Positions 20,727-30,368 are shown, counted from the first letter of the stretch. The stretch is DNA of 32,264 nt from an uncultured Pseudomonadota bacterium (GCA_937889395.1 CALAOW010000086.1:1-32264), one strand, 5' to 3'. Program-made: numbers and translations. The notes: generated by a model not told the origin, from the letters alone.

Positions 20727-21875
20727 ATGGCTGCTCGGCATAAGAGCGTCGAAACCAAGTACATGGAAGATCGCGATGCGGTCCTGCGCGGATTGCGCGG
20801 TCTCGACCGGCGGACATTTCTGAAAGTGTTGGCCGCGACGACCGGGGCCGTGATGGCGAAGAGCCTCATGCCGCCGCATTCGTTCCAGCTCGTCGAAGTC
20901 GCCAACGCCGCGCCCGACAAGACCGCCAGTGCGGCCGGGATGGCTGGCAAGCCGCCGTTCACCTTCGCGTACGTCTCGGACACGCATCTCTATCAGCGCA
21001 CGCTCAACCAGCGTTTCGTGCGTGCGGCAGTCAAAGCGGTCGATGACGTGAACGCGCTCGATCCGCAGCCCGACTTCGTGCTGTTCGGCGGGGACCTGGC
21101 TCAGCTCGGGCGGCGCGAAGAGCTCGATCTCGGAATGCAGATTCTCGCCGAGCTGAAGGCGCCGGTGAAAATGATGGTCGGCGAGCACGACTGGTTCTAC
21201 GACTTGGGCGACGCGTGGCAGGAGATGTTCGGCCCGCCCAACTACTCATTTGACTGGAAGGGCGTGCACGTGGTGGTGCTGATGAGCGTGCACGAGAAGG
21301 ATTTCTGGACGGCGCGCAAAATGACGCCGGCACAGAGGATGCGAACAGTCGCGGGCCTCGACAACGGGATACAGTCACGCTTCGAAGTCGGCGACGACGA
21401 GCGCAAGTGGCTCTCCGCCGACCTCGCCAAAGTGCCGCACACCACTCCGTTGCTCGTCTTCTCGCATTCGCCGCTCTACAAATACTATCGCAACTGGAAT
21501 TTCTGGACCGATGATGCCGAGCAGGTGCAGGCGATTCTGAAGCCCTACCAGCACGTGACGGTGATCCACGGCCATACGCATCAGATGCTCTACAACCAGA
21601 TCGGGAACATCAGTTTTTACGGGCTGCTCTCGACGGCGTGGCCGTGGCCGTATGCTCCGACCGGGCTGCCGCCGTTGACTATTCAGATGAACCGGGCGGA
21701 TCCGTTCGATCAGTTCGACGGACTGGGCGACGGCCGGATAGATGTGCGCGCCGACGGATTGGCGGACAAGATCTACAGCCTGTGGGATCGCAACCCGGTC
21801 ACGGTGAAGGCCGACTACCTGGTTTCGCACGGCAAGATCGCGCGGCCGCCCGCGCCACAGTTCCCGAGCTACTGA
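20727..21875 (+). CDS. Tat-exported calcineurin-like metallophosphoesterase
   Basis: Tat-like 'LDRRTFLKVLAATTGAVMA'; 'YVSDTHLY', 'FGGDLAQLG', 'VGEHDW', 'VFSHSPLY', 'IHGHTHQ'. Confidence 0.9.
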   Translation: MAARHKSVETKYMEDRDAVLRGLRGLDRRTFLKVLAATTGAVMAKSLMPPHSFQLVEVANAAPDKTASAAGMAGKPPFTFAYVSDTHLYQRTLNQRFVRAAVKAVDDVNALDPQPDFVLFGGDLAQLGRREELDLGMQILAELKAPVKMMVGEHDWFYDLGDAWQEMFGPPNYSFDWKGVHVVVLMSVHEKDFWTARKMTPAQRMRTVAGLDNGIQSRFEVGDDERKWLSADLAKVPHTTPLLVFSHSPLYKYYRNWNFWTDDAEQVQAILKPYQHVTVIHGHTHQMLYNQIGNISFYGLLSTAWPWPYAPTGLPPLTIQMNRADPFDQFDGLGDGRIDVRADGLADKIYSLWDRNPVTVKADYLVSHGKIARPPAPQFPSY

Positions 21876-21905
21876 GGGCGGGGAAAAAGCTTCCTCGAGG
21901 CGAAT

Positions 21906-22661
21906 ATGACCCGACGATCGATCGCATTGGTAACCGCTGCCGGATGTGCCGCGATATTCGCAGCCCTGGTGCACGCACCGCGGCTTCGAGCGCAACCAGC
22001 CCCTCCCCTGCCTGTCCATCAAGTGCCGGATTCGAAAAACGGCGGCACGGTCGTGATGCTCTGCGACGGCAAGACCAGCGTGGAAGTGAAAGACCTGAAG
22101 CCTGGCCAGTCGATGACTCATGCGCAGGCAGTCGCGGTCACGCGCGAGTTGATGGCGCAATGGCAGCGCGAGCATCCGAACGAGAAATGGGAGATGGCGC
22201 AGACAGGCCAGCCGTCTCAGCCGCTACCGGCCCCGTCTGCAGCATCGGGCGCCGATGCCGCGGCCAAGGCAACTGGCGCGAAGCCGCTATCGAAGGGAAC
22301 GCAGCAGGGCGACACCTACGCGAGCTTCACCGATCGCGATTACAAGGTTTGGAAGGATCAGACCGACAACTTCGTCGCGGAAGGGAACCAGCTCTTCCAC
22401 GACGGCGCTGCGCTGGGCGGCACGATTGGCGTGAGCTGCGACATGTGCCATCCGGACGCGTCGAATACGCATCCTGAGACTTATCCGAAATACCAGGTCC
22501 AGCTACAGCGCGTGGCGCTGCTGCGCGACATGATCGATTGGTGCATCGAGAACCCGGTTAAGGGCAAGGCGCTCGCTCCCAACGATACGAGACTGCGCGC
22601 GCTCGAAGCCTACATCCTCGCGCAGCGCAAAGGCGTCCCACTCGACTACGGCAAGCATTGA
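21906..22661 (+). CDS. monoheme c-type cytochrome (SoxA/TsdA-like heme domain suspected)
   Basis: Signal peptide; single CxxCH in 'GVSCDMCHPDASNTHPETYPKYQVQLQRVALLRDMIDWCIENPVKGKALAPNDTRLRALEAYILAQRKGVPL'. Confidence 0.8.
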   Translation: MTRRSIALVTAAGCAAIFAALVHAPRLRAQPAPPLPVHQVPDSKNGGTVVMLCDGKTSVEVKDLKPGQSMTHAQAVAVTRELMAQWQREHPNEKWEMAQTGQPSQPLPAPSAASGADAAAKATGAKPLSKGTQQGDTYASFTDRDYKVWKDQTDNFVAEGNQLFHDGAALGGTIGVSCDMCHPDASNTHPETYPKYQVQLQRVALLRDMIDWCIENPVKGKALAPNDTRLRALEAYILAQRKGVPLDYGKH

Positions 22662-22773
22662 GCGGCCGCGCTCTTGAGCAGCGCCTTGGCGTCTTTCAAG
22701 CCGGCGGTACCGAAGCTTTCGGTCAATCAGCCATAGATCTCGTTCGGCTTCGCGCGCGCGGAGGATGCGAGTG

Positions 22774-23220
22774 TTAGCTGCGACGCGTACCAAGCCGAAG
22801 CAACATCAACATCAGCATCAGACGATCGTTACGCGGTTTGAGCTGGGGTACTGTTCCCTTTTCGGCCAACATGCCGCGAAGCGCCGCGTCGCCGAAGACT
22901 TCGAACACGGCCCGCTCGTCCATGCCAATTGAGAATTCTTGCGATAAAACGGCATTTTCCGGTAGCGGGTGCGCAACTGAAAACCGTCCCCACGGACTGA
23001 TCGGAGGGTTCCATAAGTGAAGATCGAGCGAAATGCGATCGGGGACGCTAATGATCGGAGAGGTTTGCAGGCGCTCGAACGATGGATTATTGAGCAAGGC
23101 GCCCGATTGTGACGCCAGCAGAAGCATCGCCGCTCCAAAAACCGAAACCAATGCGATCATCGCCGCGTGCCAATCCCGCGCGCCGATAGTGACCATGGGT
23201 AAGTGCGCTTGCAGTTTCAT
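22774..23220 (-). CDS. hypothetical single-TM protein
   Basis: 148-aa ORF with one hydrophobic segment 'HAAMIALVSVFGAAMLLLASQSGALL'; no family recognised. Confidence 0.5.
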   Translation of the reverse strand: MKLQAHLPMVTIGARDWHAAMIALVSVFGAAMLLLASQSGALLNNPSFERLQTSPIISVPDRISLDLHLWNPPISPWGRFSVAHPLPENAVLSQEFSIGMDERAVFEVFGDAALRGMLAEKGTVPQLKPRNDRLMLMLMLLRLGTRRS

Positions 23221-23310
23221 CGTGTGTCCGCCCCCAGATCGAGCAAGAACTGCGCCTGCAATAAGTTTTACTTGTTGAGCACTCTGCGCTGAATAAGAAA
23301 TGCTACCACA

Positions 23311-23838
23311 TCAGCGCCAGCGGTAAAAGAGCCAGGCGCGCTCCGAGATCGCGGCGACGTAGAACAGCGCCACGAGCGGCGCGAGGCCGCGCACGATAGC
23401 GCCGGCAAGCGCCGGCGGCGGTGCGATCGCGAGCGCGATCACGAGCGCATAGTTGATAATCCCGCCCCAATGACCGAGCCGGCTCCTTACCGGACCCGCC
23501 GCGCGCTGGCCGATCACGGCCGAATCGATCGCGTACTGGCTGAACGAAAGCGCGATGAGGATCGGGATGTAAAATGGTATCGCGCCGGCCGCCGCCTCGG
23601 ATAAAAGCGCCGCCAGCACGAACGTCACATCGGCAATTGCGTCGAGCCATCGCCCGCTCCCGCTCGCGACGCCCAGCCGCCGCGCGATTCGCCCGTCGAT
23701 GAAATCGCTGCCCACGGCAACTATCGCGACTATCGCGAATGCCAGCCGTCCCTGATGCCCATGCGCGGCGAGATTGATCCATACTGCGGCCAGCACGAAC
23801 CGGAGCGCGCTCAAGCCGTTGGGTATCTGCGCGAGCAT
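23311..23838 (-). CDS. CDP-alcohol phosphatidyltransferase family protein
   Basis: Motif 'SDFIDGRIARRLGVASGSGRWLDAIAD' matches the DG-AR-G-D-D signature; multiple TMs; internal Met start preferred. Confidence 0.88.
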   Translation of the reverse strand: MLAQIPNGLSALRFVLAAVWINLAAHGHQGRLAFAIVAIVAVGSDFIDGRIARRLGVASGSGRWLDAIADVTFVLAALLSEAAAGAIPFYIPILIALSFSQYAIDSAVIGQRAAGPVRSRLGHWGGIINYALVIALAIAPPPALAGAIVRGLAPLVALFYVAAISERAWLFYRWR

Positions 23839-23910
23839 CGCGGCGGCGCCGCGGCTGCCGTGTTTCACTGTTTCGCTCGCAAGCGCCGAATGCTCTACAA
23901 TCGTTCCCTT

Positions 23911-24894
23911 ATGCCCGGAAAAACTTCCCGCCCGATTCAGGTCGTCAGCCACGGTCCGTCATGCCTCGACGGTGTGATGGCGGCGGCGGCGGTGGCGCGC
24001 TTTTACGATGGCCATAAAGTCTTCACGACGCTTGCCGGCAACAACGACGCTGACCGCGTTATCCACGACCTGACGCTCAAGTCCGAGGACGCCGGTAACG
24101 GAGACGAAATCTGGATCACCGATTTGTCCTGGAACTCATCGGCGACCGGCGCGCATCTGGTGGAGTTGAGTGAACGGGGCGCACGGATTTACTGGATCGA
24201 TCATCACCGCACCGCAGTCTCCCGCGCCGATGCCCCCGAGTTCAAGGTGCCGTTCGCCGGCAAAGTTCTCAGCGAACAATATTCGGCGGCGCGCCTGACG
24301 TTCAATTTTCTCAAACGAATGGGGCGCGACCTTCCCGAGCGCCAGCGCGCCGAGTTCGAGGCTTTCCAGCCCTTCGTGATGATAGCCGACGATCACGATC
24401 GCTGGATCCACAAAATTCCCGAGTCTTCGGATTGGGCGCTCGCCGTGCAGACGCTCGGCGGAACTTCATCGTATCGCGAAATCCTGAAACTGCGCGAGCC
24501 GCGGATGAGCCGCAAGCTGCGCGCCGCGTTCGAATCGGGTCAGGATGCGATGCGCCGCAGCGTCGAATTGGCCCACGCGACGATGGTCGATCGCCCGCTC
24601 GACAACGGAATCACGGTGCGGACGGCGTGCTGCTTCGGCTACAGCAGCGAAGTCGCGGCGCATCTCTACAAGGGACAGACTCGCACGGTCATTGCGCTGT
24701 TCGATCTGCGAAGCCAGGGCGTCAGCCTGCGGCGCAGCTCCGACTGCGACGTCGATTTGTCAATCCTCGCGCAACACTATGGCGGCGGCGGTCATGCCGC
24801 AGCGTCGGGCTTCGCGCTTCCCGATTTGCGCCGTCTTCCGGCCGAGCGGCTGGCTGAAATTCTAGGCGATCAGCTCGAAAACTCGCCGATCTGA
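23911..24894 (+). CDS. DHH-family phosphoesterase (DHHA1 C-terminus)
   Basis: 'SHGPSCLDGVMAAAAVARFY', 'ITDLSWNSS', 'IYWIDHHRTAV', C-terminal 'HYGGGGHAAASGFALP'; start 23911 or 23890. Confidence 0.9.
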   Translation: MPGKTSRPIQVVSHGPSCLDGVMAAAAVARFYDGHKVFTTLAGNNDADRVIHDLTLKSEDAGNGDEIWITDLSWNSSATGAHLVELSERGARIYWIDHHRTAVSRADAPEFKVPFAGKVLSEQYSAARLTFNFLKRMGRDLPERQRAEFEAFQPFVMIADDHDRWIHKIPESSDWALAVQTLGGTSSYREILKLREPRMSRKLRAAFESGQDAMRRSVELAHATMVDRPLDNGITVRTACCFGYSSEVAAHLYKGQTRTVIALFDLRSQGVSLRRSSDCDVDLSILAQHYGGGGHAAASGFALPDLRRLPAERLAEILGDQLENSPI

Positions 24895-24964
24895 GCTGAC
24901 GCGAAGCCGCCTTTTACCTGCATCGGCTTGCATTTTCCCGCTCGGTATCCCCCTTGCCTCAATT

Positions 24965-25014
24965 TTGACAATTGGCATAGACTGACTGTACGTTCATTTG
25001 ACTGACCATCCAGT
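24965..25014 (+). promoter_or_regulatory. putative promoter/operator region of the TetR-RND operon
   Basis: TTGACA (24965-24970); TGACTGTACGTTCA (24983-24996) palindromic at TGA..GTAC..TCA; GACTGAC repeated at 24980 and 25000 (20-bp period); ACTG-N6-CAGT 25001-25014. Confidence 0.45.
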
Positions 25015-25020
25015 TTTCTC

Positions 25021-25632
25021 ATGACGAAGGAAGAAGTAATCAAGGAATACCGGGTGCGGGAGATCCTCGATGCCGCACGCCGCGTGATGGCTCGATACGG
25101 CATGCAGGGCACCACCGTCGATCGCGTCGCCGAGGAAGCGAAGGTCGCCAAGGGCACCATCTACCTCTACTTCGATACCAAAGACGAGCTGGTCAATGCC
25201 GCGGTAATCGAGGGTCTGCGCGAAATGGCGGCGGAGGTTCTCGCTTCGGACGATCCGTCGAAGCCGCCGCTGGAACGAATCCGCAGACTCATCCTGGCCC
25301 AGTTCCGAATTCAGTCCTCGAACCAGGACTTTTTGAAGACACTTATCATCGGCAATTCGCTGGATATCGAGCTCGAATCGCAGCCCGGCCGCGAATTCAT
25401 GCGGGTCTATGCCGGCCATCTCGATTTCGTCGCGTCGGTGCTGCAGGACGCGATCGATCACGGCGCGATTAGGCGAATCGATCCGCAATTCGCGGCATTC
25501 ATGCTCGGCGAGATGCTGACCGGATCGCTGCGGCGGCGGCTGCTCAAGCTGGCGTCGAGTCCGCTCGAATCGGATGCCGAAGCAGTCGTGGAACTTTTTC
25601 TAAAAGGGATTGCGACGATTCCATGCGACTGA
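25021..25632 (+). CDS. TetR/AcrR-family transcriptional regulator
   Basis: N-terminal HTH 'ILDAARRVMARYGMQGTTVDRVAEEAKVAKGTIYLYFDTKDELV'. Confidence 0.96.
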   Translation: MTKEEVIKEYRVREILDAARRVMARYGMQGTTVDRVAEEAKVAKGTIYLYFDTKDELVNAAVIEGLREMAAEVLASDDPSKPPLERIRRLILAQFRIQSSNQDFLKTLIIGNSLDIELESQPGREFMRVYAGHLDFVASVLQDAIDHGAIRRIDPQFAAFMLGEMLTGSLRRRLLKLASSPLESDAEAVVELFLKGIATIPCD

Positions 25633-26729
25633 AGTCTTTCAGGGTTTCGGCTTTCGCCGGACTGGCGGCCGCGCTGGGCGCGTTGGCGCTTTGTGGATGC
25701 CATCAACCGGCTGCGGCCGAAGTTGAAAAGGATAAGACGGGACCGGCGCCAATTTCGATCGCGGTCGCCACGGCGCATCAGCAGAGTCTCGATCGCACGG
25801 CCGAGATGCAGGGCGCGCTTTTCCCGCGCGAGCATGCGGTGATGTCGTCGGAAGTCGAGGGCGCGGTCGCCCAGGTAGCCGCGGACTTCGGCGACAAGGT
25901 TACCGCCGGCCAAGTGATGATGAAAATCAACCCGCGCGAATATGAACTGCGGGTTGAGACCGCGCAGGCTGCGCTCGATCAGGAGCGCGCCAAGCTTGCC
26001 AACTCGACCGCGCGCTACAATCGCGCCAAGGCGCTCAAGCAAGAGGGGACCATCTCGCCCGAGCAGTTCGATCTAATGACGTCGCAGCTGCGCGTCGATC
26101 AGGCTGACACGGAATCGGCGGAAAAGGCGCTCGCGATGGCGCGCAAGAAACTTGGCGATACCGAAATCAAGGCGCCATTCAGCGGTTCCGTCCAAAAGCG
26201 GATGGTCTCGCTCGGCGAGTACGTCTCGCCCGGCAAAGAGCTTTACGAACTGATAGCGACCGATCCGATCAAGCTGCGCTGCCCGATGCCGGAACGGTTC
26301 GTGCCGCTGGCGCGAGTCGGCATGCCGGTGAAGCTTACGATCAACGCCAAGCCCGGTGCGTGGTACACGGGAAAAATCACGCGCATCGCGCCGGCGCTCG
26401 ATGAAAGCAGCCGCACGCTGCTGATCGAGGCCGAAGTCGCCAACCCCGACGGCGCGCTGAAGCCGGGATTCTTCGCCCACGTGACCATGGATCTCGGCCG
26501 CGATCGCGCGCTGTTCGTACCCAGCCTGGCGGTGCTGCGCTACGCGGGCGTCGCGCGCGTATTCATCGTCGATGGGGGAGTCGTTCGCGCCCGCGAGGTG
26601 ACCACCGGCAGCGTCGTTGGCGACCAGATCGAAATTACCGCAGGGCTGAAGGAGGGCGAGCACATCGCGGTCAGCGACGTCGATCGCCTGGCCGACGGCA
26701 CCGCGGTGATCGCGAAAGAGCAGTCATGA
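25623..26729 (+). CDS. RND efflux periplasmic adaptor (MFP) subunit
   Basis: Lipoprotein-like N-terminus 'LCGC', 'VAQVAADFGDKVTAGQVMMKINPREYELRVETAQAALDQERAKLANSTARYNRAKALKQEGTISPEQFD', 'KAPFSGSVQKRMVSLGEYVSPG'; overlaps TetR by 10 nt. Confidence 0.95.
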   Translation: MRLKSFRVSAFAGLAAALGALALCGCHQPAAAEVEKDKTGPAPISIAVATAHQQSLDRTAEMQGALFPREHAVMSSEVEGAVAQVAADFGDKVTAGQVMMKINPREYELRVETAQAALDQERAKLANSTARYNRAKALKQEGTISPEQFDLMTSQLRVDQADTESAEKALAMARKKLGDTEIKAPFSGSVQKRMVSLGEYVSPGKELYELIATDPIKLRCPMPERFVPLARVGMPVKLTINAKPGAWYTGKITRIAPALDESSRTLLIEAEVANPDGALKPGFFAHVTMDLGRDRALFVPSLAVLRYAGVARVFIVDGGVVRAREVTTGSVVGDQIEITAGLKEGEHIAVSDVDRLADGTAVIAKEQS

Positions 26730-29700
26730 TTCTCGCCGACCTGTGCGTGCGCCGGCCGGTGTTCGCCACGATGTTCGTCGGCGCGCTGGTCGTGCTCGGA
26801 TGGTTCTGCTACATGCGCCTGGGCGTCGATCTGTTTCCCAAGGTCGATATGCCGACCGTGATGGTCTCGACGTTCCTGCCCGGCGCCGCGCCCGAGGAAA
26901 CCGAGGCGCGCGTCACCAAGCCGATCGAGGAAGCGGTCAACACCGTCAGCGGAATCGACGAGATGCGCTCGAACACGCTCGAAGGCGTCTCCCGCGTCAT
27001 TATCGAGTTCAAGCTCGAGCGCGGCCTCGACGACGCCATGCAGGACGTGCGCGACAAGATTTCATCGGTGCTCGATCAGCTGCCCGAAGGGACCAAGCCG
27101 CCGCTGGTGCAGAAGTTCGACCTCGACGCGGTGCCGGTCGTGACGATCACGCTCACCGGCTACCAGAGCCTGAAAGAACTCACCGAGCTGGCGCGCCGGC
27201 GCCTCAAGGAACCGCTCGAATCGGTTGACGGGGTGGGTTCGATCGATATCGTCGGCGGACGCGAGCGCGAAATTCACGTCGCCGTCGATGCCGACAAGCT
27301 GCACGCGACGGGAGTAACGATTCAGCAGGTCGGTGCCGCTCTGTCACGGCAAAATGTCGAGTACCCCGGCGGGCGCATGAAGCAGGGGATGTCCGAGGAG
27401 ATGCTGCGCACGCTCGGCCGTATCACCGAGGTTCCCGATTTCGCCAAGGTTATCGTCAGCGAGGTCGAGGGCCGGCCGGTCACGGTCGGCGACGTCGCGG
27501 CGGTCGAGGATGGGGTCAAGGAACCGCGCTCGCTGTCGCGCTGGGACAACAAGAATGCGGTGTCGCTGGTGGTGCGCAAGCAGTCGGGCGAGAACACAAT
27601 CGCGGTCGTCGATCACGTCAGGGAGCGCTACGACACGATCAAGGGCACGCTCCCGCCGGGCGTCGAGGTGATCTTCACGCGCGACGCGTCGGCGTTCATC
27701 CGCGACGCGGTCCACTCCGTGCAGGAGCATCTCGTGCTCGGCGGCATCTGCGCGGCAATCGTGGTGTTCTTTTTTCTCGGCTCGATTCGCTCGACGCTGA
27801 TCGCCGCGGTCGCGATTCCCGTTTCGATCATCTCGACTTACTCATTGATCTTGTGGATGGGTTTCACGCTCAACCGCATGACTCTGCTCGCGCTGACGCT
27901 CGCGGTCGGAATAGTAATCGATGACGCCATCGTCGTGCTCGAAAATATTTTCCGCTTCATCGAAGAAAAGAACATGGACCCGATCTCCGCCGCGAAAGCG
28001 GCCACCGCCGAGGTCGGGCTGGCCGTCAGTGCAACTACGCTCTCGCTGGTGGTCATCTTCGTACCCGTGGCGTTCATCCACGGTGTGATGGGCCGGTTCC
28101 TGAATTCGTTCGGCTTGACGATGGCGTTCGCGATCATGGTGTCGCTGCTGGTCTCGTTTACGCTGACCCCGATGCTGTGTTCGCGCTATCTGAAAGACAA
28201 GTCGGAGGGTGGCGCGAAACATAACAGCTCGAAGGACTGGAAAATTTTCCGGTGGATCGAGGACTACTACGCCCTCGCGCTGCGCTGGTCGCTCGATCAT
28301 CGATGGGTGCTGGTCGTCGCGTCCGTCGCGTTGGTCATCTCGATTCCGTTCCTGGCCAGACTGGTCGGCGCGAGCTTTATGCCCGATGACGACTCGAGCG
28401 AATTCGCGGTCAACATCCGCACGCCGCCCGGATACTCACTCGCGCATACCGATCAAATTGTCGCGCAGATCGAGGACCGGCTGCGCACCATCCCCGAAGT
28501 TCGCGATCTGTTCACCACCGTCGGCGACACCAACGGGGACGATCGCGTGACGGTCGCTGAAGTTGATGCGAAACTCTTCCCGCTCGACCAGCGCCACCGC
28601 AGCCAGGAACTCGTAATGGCCGACGCACGCAAGTTGATGGACGCGTTCCCGGCGCTGCGCGTGAGCGTCGATCCGATCAAGCCGTGGGAGCAGGGCGGCT
28701 ATCACGAAATGGCGGTCGAATATGCCATGCGCGGTCCCGACCTCGAAACGCTGCGGACGTATGCCGACAACCTGATCACGCGGTTCAGAAAAATCCCGGG
28801 CATCGTCGATCTCGACTCGAGCTATGAAGGCGGGCTGCCGGAGCTTCAGGTCAACATCGATCGCTCCAAGTCGGCCGACCTGGGCGTGTCGGTGGACGAT
28901 ATCGCGCAGACGATGCGCACGATGGTGCAGGGCGACGTGATCTCGCGCTTTCGCGAGGGTCAGGATACCTACGACGTGCGCCTGCAGTTGGCCGAGAAGG
29001 ATCGCAACAATCCGGCCGTGGTCGCAGGGCTGACGATTCCTTCAAGCAAAGTTGGGCAGGTGCGCCTGGACAACGTGGCGACGCTTACGCACGGGACGGG
29101 CCCGGTGCAGATCGATCGGCAGGATCGCCAGCGTAACATCTCGATCGTCTTCAACCTCGCGCCCGGATTCGCGATGAACAAGGTGATGGACGCCGTCACG
29201 CGCGAGGTCAACCAGATTCATCTGCCGCCCGGCTATGTCACGAGGTTCGGCGGTGAGAGCAAATTTTACGACGAGATGGTCACCGGCTTCGTGGTCGCCT
29301 TCCTGCTCTCGATCATCTTCATGTACATGGTGCTGGCGGCGCAGTTTGAGAGCTTCGTCCATCCGATCACGATCATGTTGTCGCTTCCGCTGGCCGTCCC
29401 GTTCGCGCTGATCTCGCTGTTCGTCTTTCGCGAGCATCTGATGCTGTTCTCGACGCTTGGCATTTTGCTGCTGTTCGGCATCGTGAAAAAGAACTCGATC
29501 CTTCAGCTCGATCAAACGCTCAACCTGCTCCGTGCGGGACTGCCGCGCCGCCAGGCGATCCTGACCGCGAATCGCGATCGGTTGCGGCCGATTCTGATGA
29601 CCACGGCGGCGCTGGTCGCGGGCATGATCCCCGTGGCGATTGGGCAGGGCGCCGGCGACAGCTCGATTCGCGCAATCGCGCTGGTGGTGATCGGTGGTCA

Positions 29701-29857
29701 GACGCTGTGCCTGCTGATCACCCTGCTGATTACCCCGGTCGCTTTCTCGCTGTTCGACGATATGGAGAATTGGTTCCGCAACTTCCGCAAGCCTCCCGCA
29801 CGGCTCAAGCTCGTAGAGCCTCTGTACGACGAGCCCGAACGCCACGCGATCAACTAG
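26726..29857 (+). CDS. RND (HAE1-type) efflux permease
   Basis: 1043 aa; 'LADLCVRRPVFATMFVGALVVLGW', 'GIVIDDAIVVLENIFR', 'LGILLLFGIVKKNSIL'; ATGA overlap with the MFP gene. Confidence 0.97.
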   Translation: MILADLCVRRPVFATMFVGALVVLGWFCYMRLGVDLFPKVDMPTVMVSTFLPGAAPEETEARVTKPIEEAVNTVSGIDEMRSNTLEGVSRVIIEFKLERGLDDAMQDVRDKISSVLDQLPEGTKPPLVQKFDLDAVPVVTITLTGYQSLKELTELARRRLKEPLESVDGVGSIDIVGGREREIHVAVDADKLHATGVTIQQVGAALSRQNVEYPGGRMKQGMSEEMLRTLGRITEVPDFAKVIVSEVEGRPVTVGDVAAVEDGVKEPRSLSRWDNKNAVSLVVRKQSGENTIAVVDHVRERYDTIKGTLPPGVEVIFTRDASAFIRDAVHSVQEHLVLGGICAAIVVFFFLGSIRSTLIAAVAIPVSIISTYSLILWMGFTLNRMTLLALTLAVGIVIDDAIVVLENIFRFIEEKNMDPISAAKAATAEVGLAVSATTLSLVVIFVPVAFIHGVMGRFLNSFGLTMAFAIMVSLLVSFTLTPMLCSRYLKDKSEGGAKHNSSKDWKIFRWIEDYYALALRWSLDHRWVLVVASVALVISIPFLARLVGASFMPDDDSSEFAVNIRTPPGYSLAHTDQIVAQIEDRLRTIPEVRDLFTTVGDTNGDDRVTVAEVDAKLFPLDQRHRSQELVMADARKLMDAFPALRVSVDPIKPWEQGGYHEMAVEYAMRGPDLETLRTYADNLITRFRKIPGIVDLDSSYEGGLPELQVNIDRSKSADLGVSVDDIAQTMRTMVQGDVISRFREGQDTYDVRLQLAEKDRNNPAVVAGLTIPSSKVGQVRLDNVATLTHGTGPVQIDRQDRQRNISIVFNLAPGFAMNKVMDAVTREVNQIHLPPGYVTRFGGESKFYDEMVTGFVVAFLLSIIFMYMVLAAQFESFVHPITIMLSLPLAVPFALISLFVFREHLMLFSTLGILLLFGIVKKNSILQLDQTLNLLRAGLPRRQAILTANRDRLRPILMTTAALVAGMIPVAIGQGAGDSSIRAIALVVIGGQTLCLLITLLITPVAFSLFDDMENWFRNFRKPPARLKLVEPLYDEPERHAIN

Positions 29858-29938
29858 CGGCGCGCGTCTCCGTCTTCAATCTTCGCCCTGCGTTCTGATA
29901 CTCTCGCAAAATTATTGAGCGCTGGAGACAAACCAATA

Positions 29939-30298
29939 ATGGGCCAAATCGTAATCGTTCTTGCACTCGGGCTTGCCGCGGGCATACTCGGCGGATTCGT
30001 CGGCGTCGGCGGAGGCGTCCTGATCGTCCCGGTGCTCGTGCTGGTACTCGGCTTCGATCAACATCTCGCGGTGGGCACCTCTCTGGGCGCGCTGCTGCCT
30101 CCGGTCGGAATCCTCGGTGCGTACGAGTACTACAAGCACGGCCATCTCAACGTCACGTATGCGCTGCTGCTGGGCTTGGGCTTGCTGATCGGTGCTTACA
30201 TCGGCGCGGTGTACGCCGTAAAGATGCCCGGGACGACTCTTCGCCGCATCTTCGGCATATTCCTGCTGCTGACCTCGCTTCGGATGCTGTACAAATAG
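29939..30298 (+). CDS. half-size TauE/SafE-family membrane protein
   Basis: 'LGLAAGILGGFVGVGGGVLIVPVLVLVLGFDQHLAVGTSLGALLPPVGILGAYEYYKHGHLNVTYALLLGLGLLIGAYIGA'; only one TauE/SafE repeat (~119 aa). Confidence 0.88.
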   Translation: MGQIVIVLALGLAAGILGGFVGVGGGVLIVPVLVLVLGFDQHLAVGTSLGALLPPVGILGAYEYYKHGHLNVTYALLLGLGLLIGAYIGAVYAVKMPGTTLRRIFGIFLLLTSLRMLYK

Positions 30299-30368
30299 AT
30301 TTATCGCGCCGTTGTGCACGCGATTCGATTTCCTTGCGCTGGCGGATTGCCCTTACTAAGTTCGCGAT

